Below are positions 24,501 to 31,555 of a stretch of 51,070 bases of DNA, piece after piece. Below the pieces are notes generated by a model that was not told the origin of the DNA, searched no databases, and worked only from the letters and a program-made list of their open reading frames with translations. This DNA comes from an uncultured Collinsella sp. (GTDB lineage: Bacteria; Actinomycetota; Coriobacteriia; Coriobacteriales; Coriobacteriaceae), in NCBI GenBank assembly GCA_958415525.1, contig CATYZE010000018.1:1-51070 (forward strand), written 5' to 3'. Both the position numbers and the translations under genes were made by a program. The stretch's first letter is position 1, and the number at the start of each line of letters is the position of its first letter.

Positions 24501-25046
24501 CGCTCGGGCTCGGGCAAGTCGACGCTGCTCAAGCTGCTCATGCGCTTTTGGGACCCCACCGCCGGCACTATCACGGTGAGTGACGTCGATGCCCGTCGCA
24601 TCAACACGGCGAGCTTGCGCGGCCACGAGGCCTATATGACCCAGGACACGCACCTGTTCTGCGGCACCGTGCGCGAGAACCTACTCGTCGCGCGTGCCGA
24701 CGCCAACGATGCCGAGCTGCTCGACGCCTGTCAGTCCGCCTCGCTCACCGCGCTCATCGACCGTCTGCCGCAGGGCCTCGACACCCCCGTCGCTGAGCTG
24801 GGCGACTCGCTCTCGGGCGGCGAGCGCCAGCGCATCGGCCTCGCGCGCATCTTCCTCAACGACGCGCCCTTCATTTTGCTCGACGAACCCACCAGCGCGC
24901 TCGATGCCCTCAACGAGGCGGCCGTGATGCAGGCCGTCGATGAGCTCAAGCGCCGCGGCAAGACCATCGTGCTGGTGAGCCACCGTGCCAGCACCTGCGC
25001 GTTTGCCGATTGCTCGCTTTCGGTCGAACACGGGAGGCTCAGCTAA
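21513..25046 (+). CDS. cydDC: Fused CydD-CydC-type ABC exporter
   Basis: The 1,177-residue protein is two complete ABC half-transporters in tandem. Half one: six-helix membrane domain (about 15-300), Walker A GESGGGKST (from 367), signature NLSGGQRQR, Walker B IYVFDEATSNVD. An Ala/Ser-rich linker (about 573-620) joins half two: membrane domain, Walker A GRSGSGKST (about 996), signature SLSGGERQR and FILLDEPTSALD. The order and sequence fit CydD then CydC, which in other bacteria export cysteine and glutathione and are needed to build cytochrome bd. AGGAGGT precedes the ATG. It overlaps the YgbA-family gene by one base (TAATG). No cydAB is in the window, so the substrate is inferred from family only. 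Confidence 0.82.
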   Translation: MFEKRLFSLVPQATPYIMASVLFKWIALMANITVMWVLARILGGIVTDGLSAALAVDALAQAALPLAAAIIVRAASIYLAQRAGDKAAFEAVRRVRSLVYDKLTALGPSYTETVPTAEAVQTSVEGATQLQVYFGGYLPQLFFAGLAPITLFVLLVGQAGLPAALLLACVPVIPVSIMMVMRNAKKIGAEYWGSYVDLGGMFLEAVQGLTTLKVYQADRSWHERINAESERFRTATMRLLVMQLRSICVMDLVVYMGAALGIIVAALQLATGKIGFEAAFLIVFLSQEFFLPMRRLGSLFHTAMNGMAASRRMFGILDTPEPERGDVKLDGRGDIELAGVSYAYGDRTVLDSASATIAHGSLVALVGESGGGKSTLAGIIAGRKGAYRGSVRIGGVELRDATAASLMRAVTLVPTNGYLFAGTLRDNLLLAQPNATDTELLRALDRTRVAAFVQANGGLDMVINEGGTNLSGGQRQRVCMARALLHDSPIYVFDEATSNVDAASEAAIGEVIASLAGGHTVIVVAHRLSTIVDADQILVLERGRIAEHGTHGELLATAGAYARMWNSQEQLSAYAYAEGGAEDAGAVEAVDSSAACTDGLNGAGSSSAAAATDSGRARRSAPSIMWRMMGLVRPLAGWLVLAVALGSIGMLTAAFVPAFGAFGLMAALGHNALGLGLVGACAACAVCGIARGPLHYGEQLCNHYIAFRLLAHIRDLVFGALRQLAPAKLEGRGKGELVSLVTSDIELLEVFYAHTISPIAIALVCTAVFEGFLLAVSPELAGIALVAYAVLGVLLPLVSAKACGTTGRQSREGAGKLGAFVLDSLRGASETIQFAGGADRSRALGELTEQVGAVDARLKRRQAASEAAADALILVANLVMLGRALQLMAAGTIDIAAAFVAVFTFVSSFGSVMAVSRLGASLQETLASGARVLDLLDERPQCAEVADGEEIDFDGAAAEHVCFSYASGGATEQTTSLILDDVTCTFAPGTMTCIMGRSGSGKSTLLKLLMRFWDPTAGTITVSDVDARRINTASLRGHEAYMTQDTHLFCGTVRENLLVARADANDAELLDACQSASLTALIDRLPQGLDTPVAELGDSLSGGERQRIGLARIFLNDAPFILLDEPTSALDALNEAAVMQAVDELKRRGKTIVLVSHRASTCAFADCSLSVEHGRLS

Positions 25047-25468
25047 TGGCGCGCCCGGCCGACACGCCGGAGCTGGCGGTCAAGCGTGTGCGCGAGGCCC
25101 AGATGGTGTCGCAAATGATCGCGCTGTGGTGCCGCGGGCATCATGGCGGCGGGCATGCGGGCAAGCAGGCTGCCGGCGGCGATGTGCCCGCGCGCGTGAA
25201 GCTTGGATTCCGGACCATCACCCTCTGCCCCGAATGCGCCGAGCTACGAGAATACGCCGTCGCGCGCATCGAACACTGCCCGCATATGGGCACCAAGACG
25301 TTTTGCTCTGCCTGTCCCTCGCATTGCTATCGCCCTGCAATGCGCGAGAAGATCCGCGAGGTCATGCGCTGGTCGGGCCCGCGCATGATCCGCTATCGCC
25401 CCATCACCGCCATACGCCACGCAATGGTGACCGTGCAATCCAAACGGGCGGCGAAGCGGAGTAAGTAG
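25046..25468 (+). CDS. YgbA-family (nitrous oxide-stimulated promoter) protein
   Basis: The 140-residue product matches the YgbA_NO family: MIALWCRGHH near the N-terminus, LCPECAELREYAVARIEHCPHMGTK, then FCSACPSHCYRPAMREKIREVMRWSGPRM. The Cys/His-rich centre (CPEC, C, CSAC, HC) suggests a metal or Fe-S site. In enterobacteria ygbA is induced by nitric oxide and aids recovery of amino-acid supply under nitrosative stress. The start at 25046 overlaps the transporter stop; GGGAGG lies eight bases before it. A 12-codon longer frame at 25010 has no such site. Coupling to a CydDC-like exporter suggests a shared redox or NO response. Confidence 0.85.
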   Translation: MARPADTPELAVKRVREAQMVSQMIALWCRGHHGGGHAGKQAAGGDVPARVKLGFRTITLCPECAELREYAVARIEHCPHMGTKTFCSACPSHCYRPAMREKIREVMRWSGPRMIRYRPITAIRHAMVTVQSKRAAKRSK

Positions 25469-25506
25469 CACTGGAGCCGGAGCGCCACTCCGCCCCCGCC
25501 TTCGCC

Positions 25507-25576
25507 TCAAACGTGTACGTCAGCCTCCAAACATGTCATTTTTTGTCGGTTTTGGAGGCTGACGTACATGTTTTGA
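25507..25576. repeat. 70-bp hairpin repeat, copy 2 of family C
   Basis: It has the same arms and loop start (CATGTCATTTTTTG) as copy 1 at 21233-21302, with a C-to-T change in the right arm that leaves a G-U pair. It lies 38 bases after the YgbA stop. The remaining gap to 25703 shows no clear promoter pair, only the ribosome site of the phosphatase. Confidence 0.85.
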
Positions 25577-25703
25577 GAGCGCAAGCGAGGCGCCTTCGCA
25601 CACCGTCCACCCTTTCCGCTCGATTTTGACTCGCAGCGTACCCGACGCGTTAGACGCCGCGCCGTTACAATGGAGCGGATTCGCCAAATGCAAAGGAGCC
25701 GCC

Positions 25704-26615
25704 ATGTCCGCATGCCCGCTGGTCGATTGCCATACCCATACCTCGTTTTCGGACGGGCATGCCTCGTTTGAGGAGAACGTCCGCGCCGCTGCCGCCGCCG
25801 GATGTCAGGTCATGGTCTCGACCGACCACCTCACCTTGCCCGCCAGCATGGACGCCAACTGCGAGGTGCAGGTTGTCGAGAGCGACTTGCCGGCGCATCG
25901 CCTGGCATTTGAGGACGCCCGAAAGCTCGCCGCACAAATCGCGCCGGAGCTCACCTTTATCTACGGTTTTGAATGCGATTGGTACGAAGGCTGCGAGCCC
26001 TTGGTTGAGCGCTGGTCAGCAGGCGCCACGGTGCGCCTGGGTAGCGTGCATTGGATCGGCGACCCCGGCGATATCATGGCCGGTGCCGCGGGCACGGCGG
26101 GAACGGAGAACGTCGCTCGCCCCGACACGCCCGATTCGCCCTGCGGTTGGATCGACGACGACACCAACCTGCATGTTTGGGAGAACCTGGGCGTGCGCGG
26201 CGTGTGGGAGCGCTACGTTGACGACTGGTGCCACGCCTGCGAAAGCTCGCTTAACTTTGACGTGATGGCCCATCCCGACCTGGTTATGCGCTTTTCGAAG
26301 GAGGGCTTCGCGCCCGACTTTGACCCCGCGCCGTTCTGGGGGCAGATGGCCGAATGCGCCCACGATACGGGTCGCCGCGTTGAGGTCTCGGCCGCCGCGC
26401 CGCGCAAGGGCCTCGACGACTACTATCCCGCAACCGGATTGCTGCGCTGCTTCGCCCACGCCGAGGTGCCGATCACTTTTGGCTCGGACGCGCACCGCGC
26501 CTGCGACATCTGCTGGAACATCCGCGAAGCCCAGGCCCACGCCTACGAATGCGGCTACCGCACCTTCGACATCCCCCACCCCACCGACGAATGGGAATCC
26601 ACGCCCCTCGCCTAA
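25704..26615 (+). CDS. PHP-family histidinol phosphatase
   Basis: The 303-residue product has PHP metal motifs: VDCHTHTSFSDGH at the N-terminus, VSTDHL, GFECDWYEG, VMAHPDLV and FGSDAHRACD. This is the HisK/HisJ type that dephosphorylates histidinol phosphate, the step before HisD. AAAGGAGCC precedes the ATG at 25704. It is convergent with the his operon, whose hisB is only the dehydratase domain, so this gene supplies the missing phosphatase step. An insertion of about 25 residues around PDTPDSPCGW, near 130-150, is unusual. Function is strongly supported by family and location. Confidence 0.88.
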   Translation: MSACPLVDCHTHTSFSDGHASFEENVRAAAAAGCQVMVSTDHLTLPASMDANCEVQVVESDLPAHRLAFEDARKLAAQIAPELTFIYGFECDWYEGCEPLVERWSAGATVRLGSVHWIGDPGDIMAGAAGTAGTENVARPDTPDSPCGWIDDDTNLHVWENLGVRGVWERYVDDWCHACESSLNFDVMAHPDLVMRFSKEGFAPDFDPAPFWGQMAECAHDTGRRVEVSAAAPRKGLDDYYPATGLLRCFAHAEVPITFGSDAHRACDICWNIREAQAHAYECGYRTFDIPHPTDEWESTPLA

Positions 26616-26646
26616 CTAGTCGTTGGGGACGTTCTTAAACGACTAG
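26616..26646. terminator. Hairpin between the convergent phosphatase and hisE
   Basis: CTAGTCGTT (26616-26624) and AACGACTAG (26638-26646) form a 9-bp stem around GGGGACGTTCTTA. It covers the 27-base gap and the hisE stop codon. No T-run follows on either strand, so it is a stem at both 3' ends rather than a proven terminator. Confidence 0.5.
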
Positions 26647-26960
26647 CGGCGGCGGGCGCTGAGTTCGCCGGCCAGCTCGTCGAGGGTGATGCCATAACGC
26701 TCAAGGGTTACGAGCAGGTGGTAGACCAGGTCGCCGGCCTCGTAGCGAATGTGGTCATGGTCGTTATCCTTGCAGGCCATGATGACCTCGCTCGCCTCCT
26801 CGGCAAGCTTCTTGAGCAGTTCGTCCTCGACGTCGGTCAGCAGACGGGCGGTATAGCTCTCCTGCGGCGACGCGTCGCGACGACCGTGAATCACCTCGGC
26901 CAGTCCCGTCAGCGTCTCGCCGATATTTCCCGGCTGCACGTTAGCTGTTCTGACTCCCAT
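26643..26960 (-). CDS. hisE: Phosphoribosyl-ATP pyrophosphatase HisE
   Basis: The 105-residue enzyme has the HisE/MazG-like helical motif: TARLLTDVEDELLKKLAEEASEVIMACKDND, then YEAGDLVYHLLVTLE, with EExxE and ExxD metal ligands. It converts PR-ATP to PR-AMP, the second step of histidine synthesis. It is the last gene of the operon, 15 bases after the small 75-residue gene, and is separate from hisI, whereas many bacteria have a HisIE fusion. Confidence 0.95.
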   Translation of the reverse strand: MGVRTANVQPGNIGETLTGLAEVIHGRRDASPQESYTARLLTDVEDELLKKLAEEASEVIMACKDNDHDHIRYEAGDLVYHLLVTLERYGITLDELAGELSARRR

Positions 26961-26975
26961 GGTTATTTCCTCTCG

Positions 26976-27203
26976 TTACTGCAGCGTAAAGTAGGTACCG
27001 GTCTCATCGAACCGAGGCTTTGCGCCCTTTTTCTCAAAGAACTCGACGATGACGGCATGGGCCTCATCGAGCCTTTCCTTCTCGGCCTCGAGCCAAAGCG
27101 ACTGCGCCCCGCAGGCATCAGTCAGGTGCACGCGGCATGGCACGCCCGCGCGGAGGAGCTCGGTGTTGCAGTCGGCGACCTCGAACGGCGTCACGACTTT
27201 CAT
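26976..27203 (-). CDS. Small unknown protein inside the his operon, 75 aa
   Basis: The product starts MKVVTPFEVADCNTELLRAG and contains HLTDACGAQSLWLEAEK and a C-terminal RFDETGTYFTLQ. Its start overlaps the hisI stop by four bases (ATGA), so it is translated with the his genes. Composition is normal for the genome, and the overlap and fit argue that it is real. It may belong to a small family I recall under the name RDAC in Coriobacteria, but this is not checked. There is no catalytic motif; the two cysteines (12 and 31) are notable. Possible roles are stabilising HisE/HisI or an unrelated function. Confidence 0.7.
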   Translation of the reverse strand: MKVVTPFEVADCNTELLRAGVPCRVHLTDACGAQSLWLEAEKERLDEAHAVIVEFFEKKGAKPRFDETGTYFTLQ

Positions 27204-27541
27204 CGCACTCCCCCTTCCACGCGCTTAAAGAAGCAGGTACGGTTGCCGGTATGGCAGGCCGGACCCGGCGAGTCCACCTTGACCAGCAGCGTATCGCTAT
27301 CGCAGTCGGCCCAGAGCTCCTTGACCTCCTGCATATTGCCGCTCGTCGCGCCCTTATTCCAAAGCTCCTGGCGGCTGCGGCTCCAAAACCACGTGGTCCC
27401 GGTCTTGAGCGTCAGCCCCACTGACTCCTCGTTCATCCAAGCAACCATAAGCACCTCGCCAGTGTCATACTGCTGAACCACACAAGGAATCAGTCCGCGG
27501 GCGTCATATTTGAGCTCTGCCGCGATTGTCACTTGCTCCAT
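27200..27541 (-). CDS. hisI: Phosphoribosyl-AMP cyclohydrolase HisI
   Basis: The 113-residue protein has MVAWMNEESVGLTLKTGTTWFWSRSRQELWNKGATSGN, then ADCDSDTLLVKV and HTGNRTCFF, with the Zn/Mg-binding Cys and Asp residues of HisI. It opens the purine ring of PR-AMP, step three. It starts directly after the hisF stop codon with no gap. It is the cyclohydrolase domain only; hisE is encoded separately. Confidence 0.96.
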   Translation of the reverse strand: MEQVTIAAELKYDARGLIPCVVQQYDTGEVLMVAWMNEESVGLTLKTGTTWFWSRSRQELWNKGATSGNMQEVKELWADCDSDTLLVKVDSPGPACHTGNRTCFFKRVEGGVR

Positions 27542-28324
27542 TTAAAAGTCCAATCTCACGGGAATCCCCTGGCTGGCCATATACTCTTTGACTTCACGAA
27601 TGCTGAAGGTTCCAAAGTGAAAGACGCTCGCCGCCAGCACAGCATCGGCCTCGCCCTCGATAACGCCCTCGGCAAAATGCTCGAGTGTGCCCACGCCACC
27701 GCTCGCGATGACGGGAATCGACACCGCACGCGCCACGGCGCGGGTGAGCGCCAGATCGAAGCCGGCCTTGGTACCGTCGCGGTCCATGCTGGTAAGCAGG
27801 ATCTCGCCGGCGCCGCGACGAGCCGCTTCCTCGGCCCACGCCACCGCATCGATACCCGTAGCGTTGCGACCGCCCGCCGTGAAGACCTCCCACTTGTCGG
27901 CATCCGGCTGCCCAGGCAGGCCGACGCGCTTGGCATCGATCGCCACGACCACGGCCTGGCTGCCAAACGCCGCGGCAGCTTGGCTAATCAGCGACGGGTC
28001 GCGCACGGCGGCAGAGTTGAGCGACACCTTGTCGGCGCCGGCGGCAACCATGGTGCGCATGCCCGCCAGATCGCGGAAGCCACCGCCCACGGTATAGGGA
28101 ATAGCGAGCTCCTCGGCCGCGTGCGACGCCATCTCGATGGTCGTCGCGCGGTTGTCACTCGTCGCGGTGATGTCCAAGAACACGACCTCGTCCGCACCCT
28201 CGCGGTCGTAGGCGCGCGCCAGCTCAACCGGGTCGCCCGCATCGCGCAGGCTCACAAAGTTGACGCCCTTGACCACGCGGCCGTCCTTGACGTCCAGGCA
28301 GGGAATCACGCGTTTGGTAAGCAT
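27542..28324 (-). CDS. hisF: Imidazole glycerol phosphate synthase cyclase HisF
   Basis: The 260-residue TIM barrel has IPCLDVKDGRVVKGVNFV with catalytic Asp near residue 11, VGGGFRDLAG, LTSMDRDGTKAGFDLAL with the second catalytic Asp, and VIASGGVGTLEHF. It forms IGP and AICAR from PRFAR with ammonia from HisH. It is three bases after hisA. Confidence 0.97.
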   Translation of the reverse strand: MLTKRVIPCLDVKDGRVVKGVNFVSLRDAGDPVELARAYDREGADEVVFLDITATSDNRATTIEMASHAAEELAIPYTVGGGFRDLAGMRTMVAAGADKVSLNSAAVRDPSLISQAAAAFGSQAVVVAIDAKRVGLPGQPDADKWEVFTAGGRNATGIDAVAWAEEAARRGAGEILLTSMDRDGTKAGFDLALTRAVARAVSIPVIASGGVGTLEHFAEGVIEGEADAVLAASVFHFGTFSIREVKEYMASQGIPVRLDF

Positions 28325-28327
28325 GGG

Positions 28328-29071
28328 CTACTCCTCCCCTCGGGCGGCGGCGAGCGCCTGGGCCAGCGTAAAGTTGCCCTCGTAGAGCGCACGACCGGTA
28401 ATGGCACCCTCGATGGCGTCCTCGCCCACCGCGGCAAGCGCACGAATGTCGTCGAGTGTCGAGATGCCACCCGACGCCACGACGGGAAAGCCCGCGACCT
28501 GCGCCACATGGCGATACGCCGCCACGTCGATGCCCGTCTGCATGCCGTCGCGTGCGATGTCGGTATAAACCAGGTGCTTAAAGCCCAGCTCGGTGAGCTG
28601 CGCCACGGCGTCATCGAGTGCCACGCCCGCGCCATCACGCCAGCCGTTCACCTTGACCTGGCCATCGCGCGCAGCGATGTCAGCCACCAGCAGCTCGCCA
28701 AAGCCTTGCGCCGCCACCTCGGCAAAACCCGGCTCGGTCACGAGCACGGTGCCCAGTGCGATGCGGCGAGCACCATAGCCGGCCAGCTCGTCGATGCGCG
28801 CGAGCGAACGAACACCGCCGCCCACGTCCACGGACAGACCGTCGACGCCGCAGATGGCCTTAATCGCCGCCGAGTTGGCCGCGCACGCGTCCTCGTCCTC
28901 GCCAAAGGCAGCGGACAGGTCGACGACGTGCACCCAGCTCGCACCCTGCTCGGCAAAGGAGCGGGCAACGGCCACGGGGTCGTCGGAATATACCTTGCAG
29001 CGGCTCCGGTCGCCGCGCTCCAGGCGTACGACCTTGCCGCCAATCAAATCGATTGCAGGAAACAGAATCAT
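28328..29071 (-). CDS. hisA: ProFAR isomerase HisA
   Basis: The 247-residue TIM barrel begins MILFPAIDLIGGKVVRLERGD, with catalytic Asp8. It continues with VGGGVRSLARIDEL, YTDIARDGMQTGID with the second Asp, and VVASGGISTLDDI. It isomerises ProFAR to PRFAR. Its ATG overlaps the hisH stop (TGATG). In some actinobacteria PriA serves both His and Trp synthesis; whether this protein does cannot be judged here. Confidence 0.96.
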   Translation of the reverse strand: MILFPAIDLIGGKVVRLERGDRSRCKVYSDDPVAVARSFAEQGASWVHVVDLSAAFGEDEDACAANSAAIKAICGVDGLSVDVGGGVRSLARIDELAGYGARRIALGTVLVTEPGFAEVAAQGFGELLVADIAARDGQVKVNGWRDGAGVALDDAVAQLTELGFKHLVYTDIARDGMQTGIDVAAYRHVAQVAGFPVVASGGISTLDDIRALAAVGEDAIEGAITGRALYEGNFTLAQALAAARGEE

Positions 29072-29769
29072 CAGCCGGCCCCCTCGACGATGCTCACGAA
29101 GTTCTTAAGGATGCGCTGACCCAGCGCGGAGGATTTCTCGGGATGGAACTGGCAGCCCCACACGTTGCCGTGGCGCACGATGCACGGGAAGCTCCGCGTG
29201 TAGTGCGTGCGCGCCAGAACGTCGGCGGCATCGGCGTCGTCGGCCACCGCATAGCTGTGGGTGAAGTACATATTGGCGCCCTCGGCAAAACCGGCGAGCA
29301 GCGGATCGGCCGCACCGGCAGGCGTCATGTGCACCTGATCCCAGCCCACATGCGGGACCTTCAGACGGCTCGACTCCAGGCGCGTGCACGAGCCGCGCAT
29401 GATGCCCAGGCCATCGACCCAGGGACCGCCAGCCTGCTCGGAGGCGTCGTCGTCCGCGTCCGCGCCCTCGTCCGCTGGCACGCCCTCGTTACCGCGCTCA
29501 AAAAACAGCTGAAGGCCCAGGCAAATGCCGAGCAGCGGAGTCCCGGCGGCCACGGCGTCGAGCACCGCGTCTGCCTCGCCGCTCTGGCGCATAAAGGCGA
29601 TCGCGTCGTAGAACGCGCCCACGCCCGGGATGACCAAGCCGTCGGCACGGCGGATCTGCTCCGGATCGTCCAACGTGCAGGCGACGGCACCGGCGCGCGC
29701 AAGCCCGCGCACGACGCTCGACAAGTTGCCCTTGTGGTAGTCGACCACCACGATCTTCGGTTCGCCCAC
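29071..29769 (-). CDS. hisH: IGP synthase glutaminase subunit HisH
   Basis: The 232-residue class I glutamine amidotransferase has VVVDYHKGNLSSV, the oxyanion strand, LLGICLGLQLFF with the nucleophile Cys, and GCQFHPEKSS with the catalytic His-Glu. It gives ammonia to HisF. I choose the GTG at 29769 because GGAGGG lies five bases before it; the in-frame ATGs at 29793/29790 fall in the foot of the intergenic hairpin and have no ribosome site. An acidic insert near residues 105-120 (DEGADADDDASEQ) is longer than usual. Confidence 0.94.
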   Translation of the reverse strand: MGEPKIVVVDYHKGNLSSVVRGLARAGAVACTLDDPEQIRRADGLVIPGVGAFYDAIAFMRQSGEADAVLDAVAAGTPLLGICLGLQLFFERGNEGVPADEGADADDDASEQAGGPWVDGLGIMRGSCTRLESSRLKVPHVGWDQVHMTPAGAADPLLAGFAEGANMYFTHSYAVADDADAADVLARTHYTRSFPCIVRHGNVWGCQFHPEKSSALGQRILKNFVSIVEGAG

Positions 29770-29795
29770 GCGACCCTCCTTTTTTCCCATCATCC

Positions 29796-29837
29796 AAAAC
29801 CACCACGAAGGTGCCTGTCCCCTTTGTGGTGGTTTTT
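29796..29837 (-). terminator. Terminator-like hairpin between hisB and hisH
   Basis: AAAACCACCACGAAGG and CCTTTGTGGTGGTTTT pair over 16 bases with one G-U, around TGCCTGTCC. T-tracts on both sides make it look like a bidirectional terminator, yet it lies inside the his operon. It may set a step down in expression of hisH and following genes, or be a repeat insertion. Confidence 0.65.
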
Positions 29838-29850
29838 GTCTTTGTTGCGG

Positions 29851-30438
29851 TTACAGTGAGCCCTTGGTGCTGGGGATGCCCTGCACGCGGGGATCGAGCT
29901 CGCAGGCGCGGCGCATCGTGCGGCCCACGGCCTTAAAGGCGGCTTCGATAATGTGGTGCGAATTGCCACCCGCCAGCTCGCGCACGTGCAGCGTGAGCTT
30001 GGCATCGCGCGCAAAGGCGTAGAAGAACTCGACGGCCAGCTCGGTATCGAAGCTGCCCACGCGCTCAGTCGGCACGGGCAGCTCGCAGTAGGCCTGCCCA
30101 CGACCCGAGATGTCCACAGCGGCCATCACGAGTGTCTCGTCCATGGCAATCGCCGCGTCGGCAAAGCGTGTGATGCCCGCCTTGTCACCCAGCGCCTGGC
30201 AGAACGCCTCGCCCAGCACAATGCCCGTATCCTCAACGGTGTGGTGCGCATCGACCTCGACGTCGCCCACCGCGCGCACCGTCAAATCAAACAAACCATG
30301 GCGGGCGAAGGCGTTAAGCATGTGATCGAAAAACGGCACGCCGGTCGAGATATCACACACGCCGGATCCATCCAGGTCGAGCTTGACGACAATATCGGTC
30401 TCGCCCGTCTTGCGGGTTACCTCGGCATAACGGCCCAT
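29851..30438 (-). CDS. hisB: Imidazoleglycerol-phosphate dehydratase HisB
   Basis: The 195-residue enzyme carries the two metal-binding motifs: FFDHMLNAFARHGLFDL with DAHHTVEDTGI, and NSHHIIEAAFKAVGR. It removes water from IGP to give imidazole acetol phosphate. It is the monofunctional form without a phosphatase domain, matching the separate PHP phosphatase at 25704. It starts directly after the hisC stop. Confidence 0.97.
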   Translation of the reverse strand: MGRYAEVTRKTGETDIVVKLDLDGSGVCDISTGVPFFDHMLNAFARHGLFDLTVRAVGDVEVDAHHTVEDTGIVLGEAFCQALGDKAGITRFADAAIAMDETLVMAAVDISGRGQAYCELPVPTERVGSFDTELAVEFFYAFARDAKLTLHVRELAGGNSHHIIEAAFKAVGRTMRRACELDPRVQGIPSTKGSL

Positions 30439-31554
30439 CTACATCTCCTCCTTCACCAGCGCGGCAAACGCAGCCAGCACCTCTTCGTTTTCCTGCGGCG
30501 TGCCCACGGTAATGCGCAGGCAGTCAGCGAGCCCCGGCGCGTAGCTAAAGTCGCGCACCAAAATGGAATACTCGTCGCGCAGGCGTTCGCGCACGCGCGT
30601 GGCGTGCGGAGTGCGCACGAGCACAAAGTTCGCCGCACTCGGCCATGCCTCCACCGGCAGGCCCGCGGCACCCATCGCGTTCAGGGAAGCCAGCTCGCGG
30701 TCGCGCTCGGATGCGACCTGCGCCACCACGGGCGCATAGGCATCGCGCGCACGCACGCAGGCAAGCGCCGCCGCCTGGCTCAGCACGTTGACCGAGTAGA
30801 TCTGGCGAATCGCCGCGAACACCTCGATAACCTCGGGCGCTGCGATCACATAACCCAGACGCGTGCCGGCGGCGCCAAACGCCTTGGACAGCGTGTGCAG
30901 AATCACCAGGTTGGGATGCTCGGCGATAAGTCCCTGCGCCGTAGTTGCCGCGCCAAACGAATCGTCGGCAAACTCAACGTAGGCCTCGTCGACCATCACC
31001 ATGCCGGGACAGGCGTCGCACAGCGCCGCGACAAAGTCGAGCGGAGCCACGTCGCCCGTGGGATTGTTGGGCGAGGTCACGATGGCCAGATTGCACTCGG
31101 GCGCCGCGGCGAGCACGGCTGCCTGGTCGAGCTCAAAGTTCGCCGGGTCGCGCCACACGTCGCGCACCTCGGTCTGGCACAGCGACGCAAAGAAGGCGTA
31201 CTCGCTAAAGCACGGCGGGCAGTTGAGCAGGGTCCGCCCCGCGCCGCCAAACGCCAGCAGGTAGTTATAGAGCAGCTCATCGCCGCCGTTTCCCACGCAG
31301 ATGCTCTCGCGCGTCATGCCATGCCAGGCAGCGAGCTCGTCGCGCAGGTCGTTGGACATGGGATCGGGATAGCGGTTGAGCGGCGTGGCAGCCAGGGCCG
31401 CATCGACCGTCTCGCGCACGCCGGCCGGCACGGGATAGGTGTTCTCGTTGGCCGAAAGGTTGATGCGCGTGGGCGTAAAGTTGGGATCGTAGGGCTCAAT
31501 ACCAGCCAGGTAAGGCTGGACGAGCTCCTTCATGCGAGGCGTCAGCTCGGCCAT
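30439..31554 (-). CDS. hisC: Histidinol-phosphate aminotransferase HisC
   Basis: The 371-residue PLP enzyme (fold type I) has INLSANENTYP at the N-terminus, GNGGDELLYN, NNPTGDVAP, VDEAYVEF with the PLP-binding Asp, and HTLSKAFGAAGTRLGY with the Schiff-base Lys. It transaminates imidazole acetol phosphate. GAGGAGG before the ATG at 31554 decides the start; the longer frame to 31635 lies inside hisD. The stop of hisD is one base from this start. Confidence 0.96.
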   Translation of the reverse strand: MAELTPRMKELVQPYLAGIEPYDPNFTPTRINLSANENTYPVPAGVRETVDAALAATPLNRYPDPMSNDLRDELAAWHGMTRESICVGNGGDELLYNYLLAFGGAGRTLLNCPPCFSEYAFFASLCQTEVRDVWRDPANFELDQAAVLAAAPECNLAIVTSPNNPTGDVAPLDFVAALCDACPGMVMVDEAYVEFADDSFGAATTAQGLIAEHPNLVILHTLSKAFGAAGTRLGYVIAAPEVIEVFAAIRQIYSVNVLSQAAALACVRARDAYAPVVAQVASERDRELASLNAMGAAGLPVEAWPSAANFVLVRTPHATRVRERLRDEYSILVRDFSYAPGLADCLRITVGTPQENEEVLAAFAALVKEEM

Positions 31555-31555
31555 C

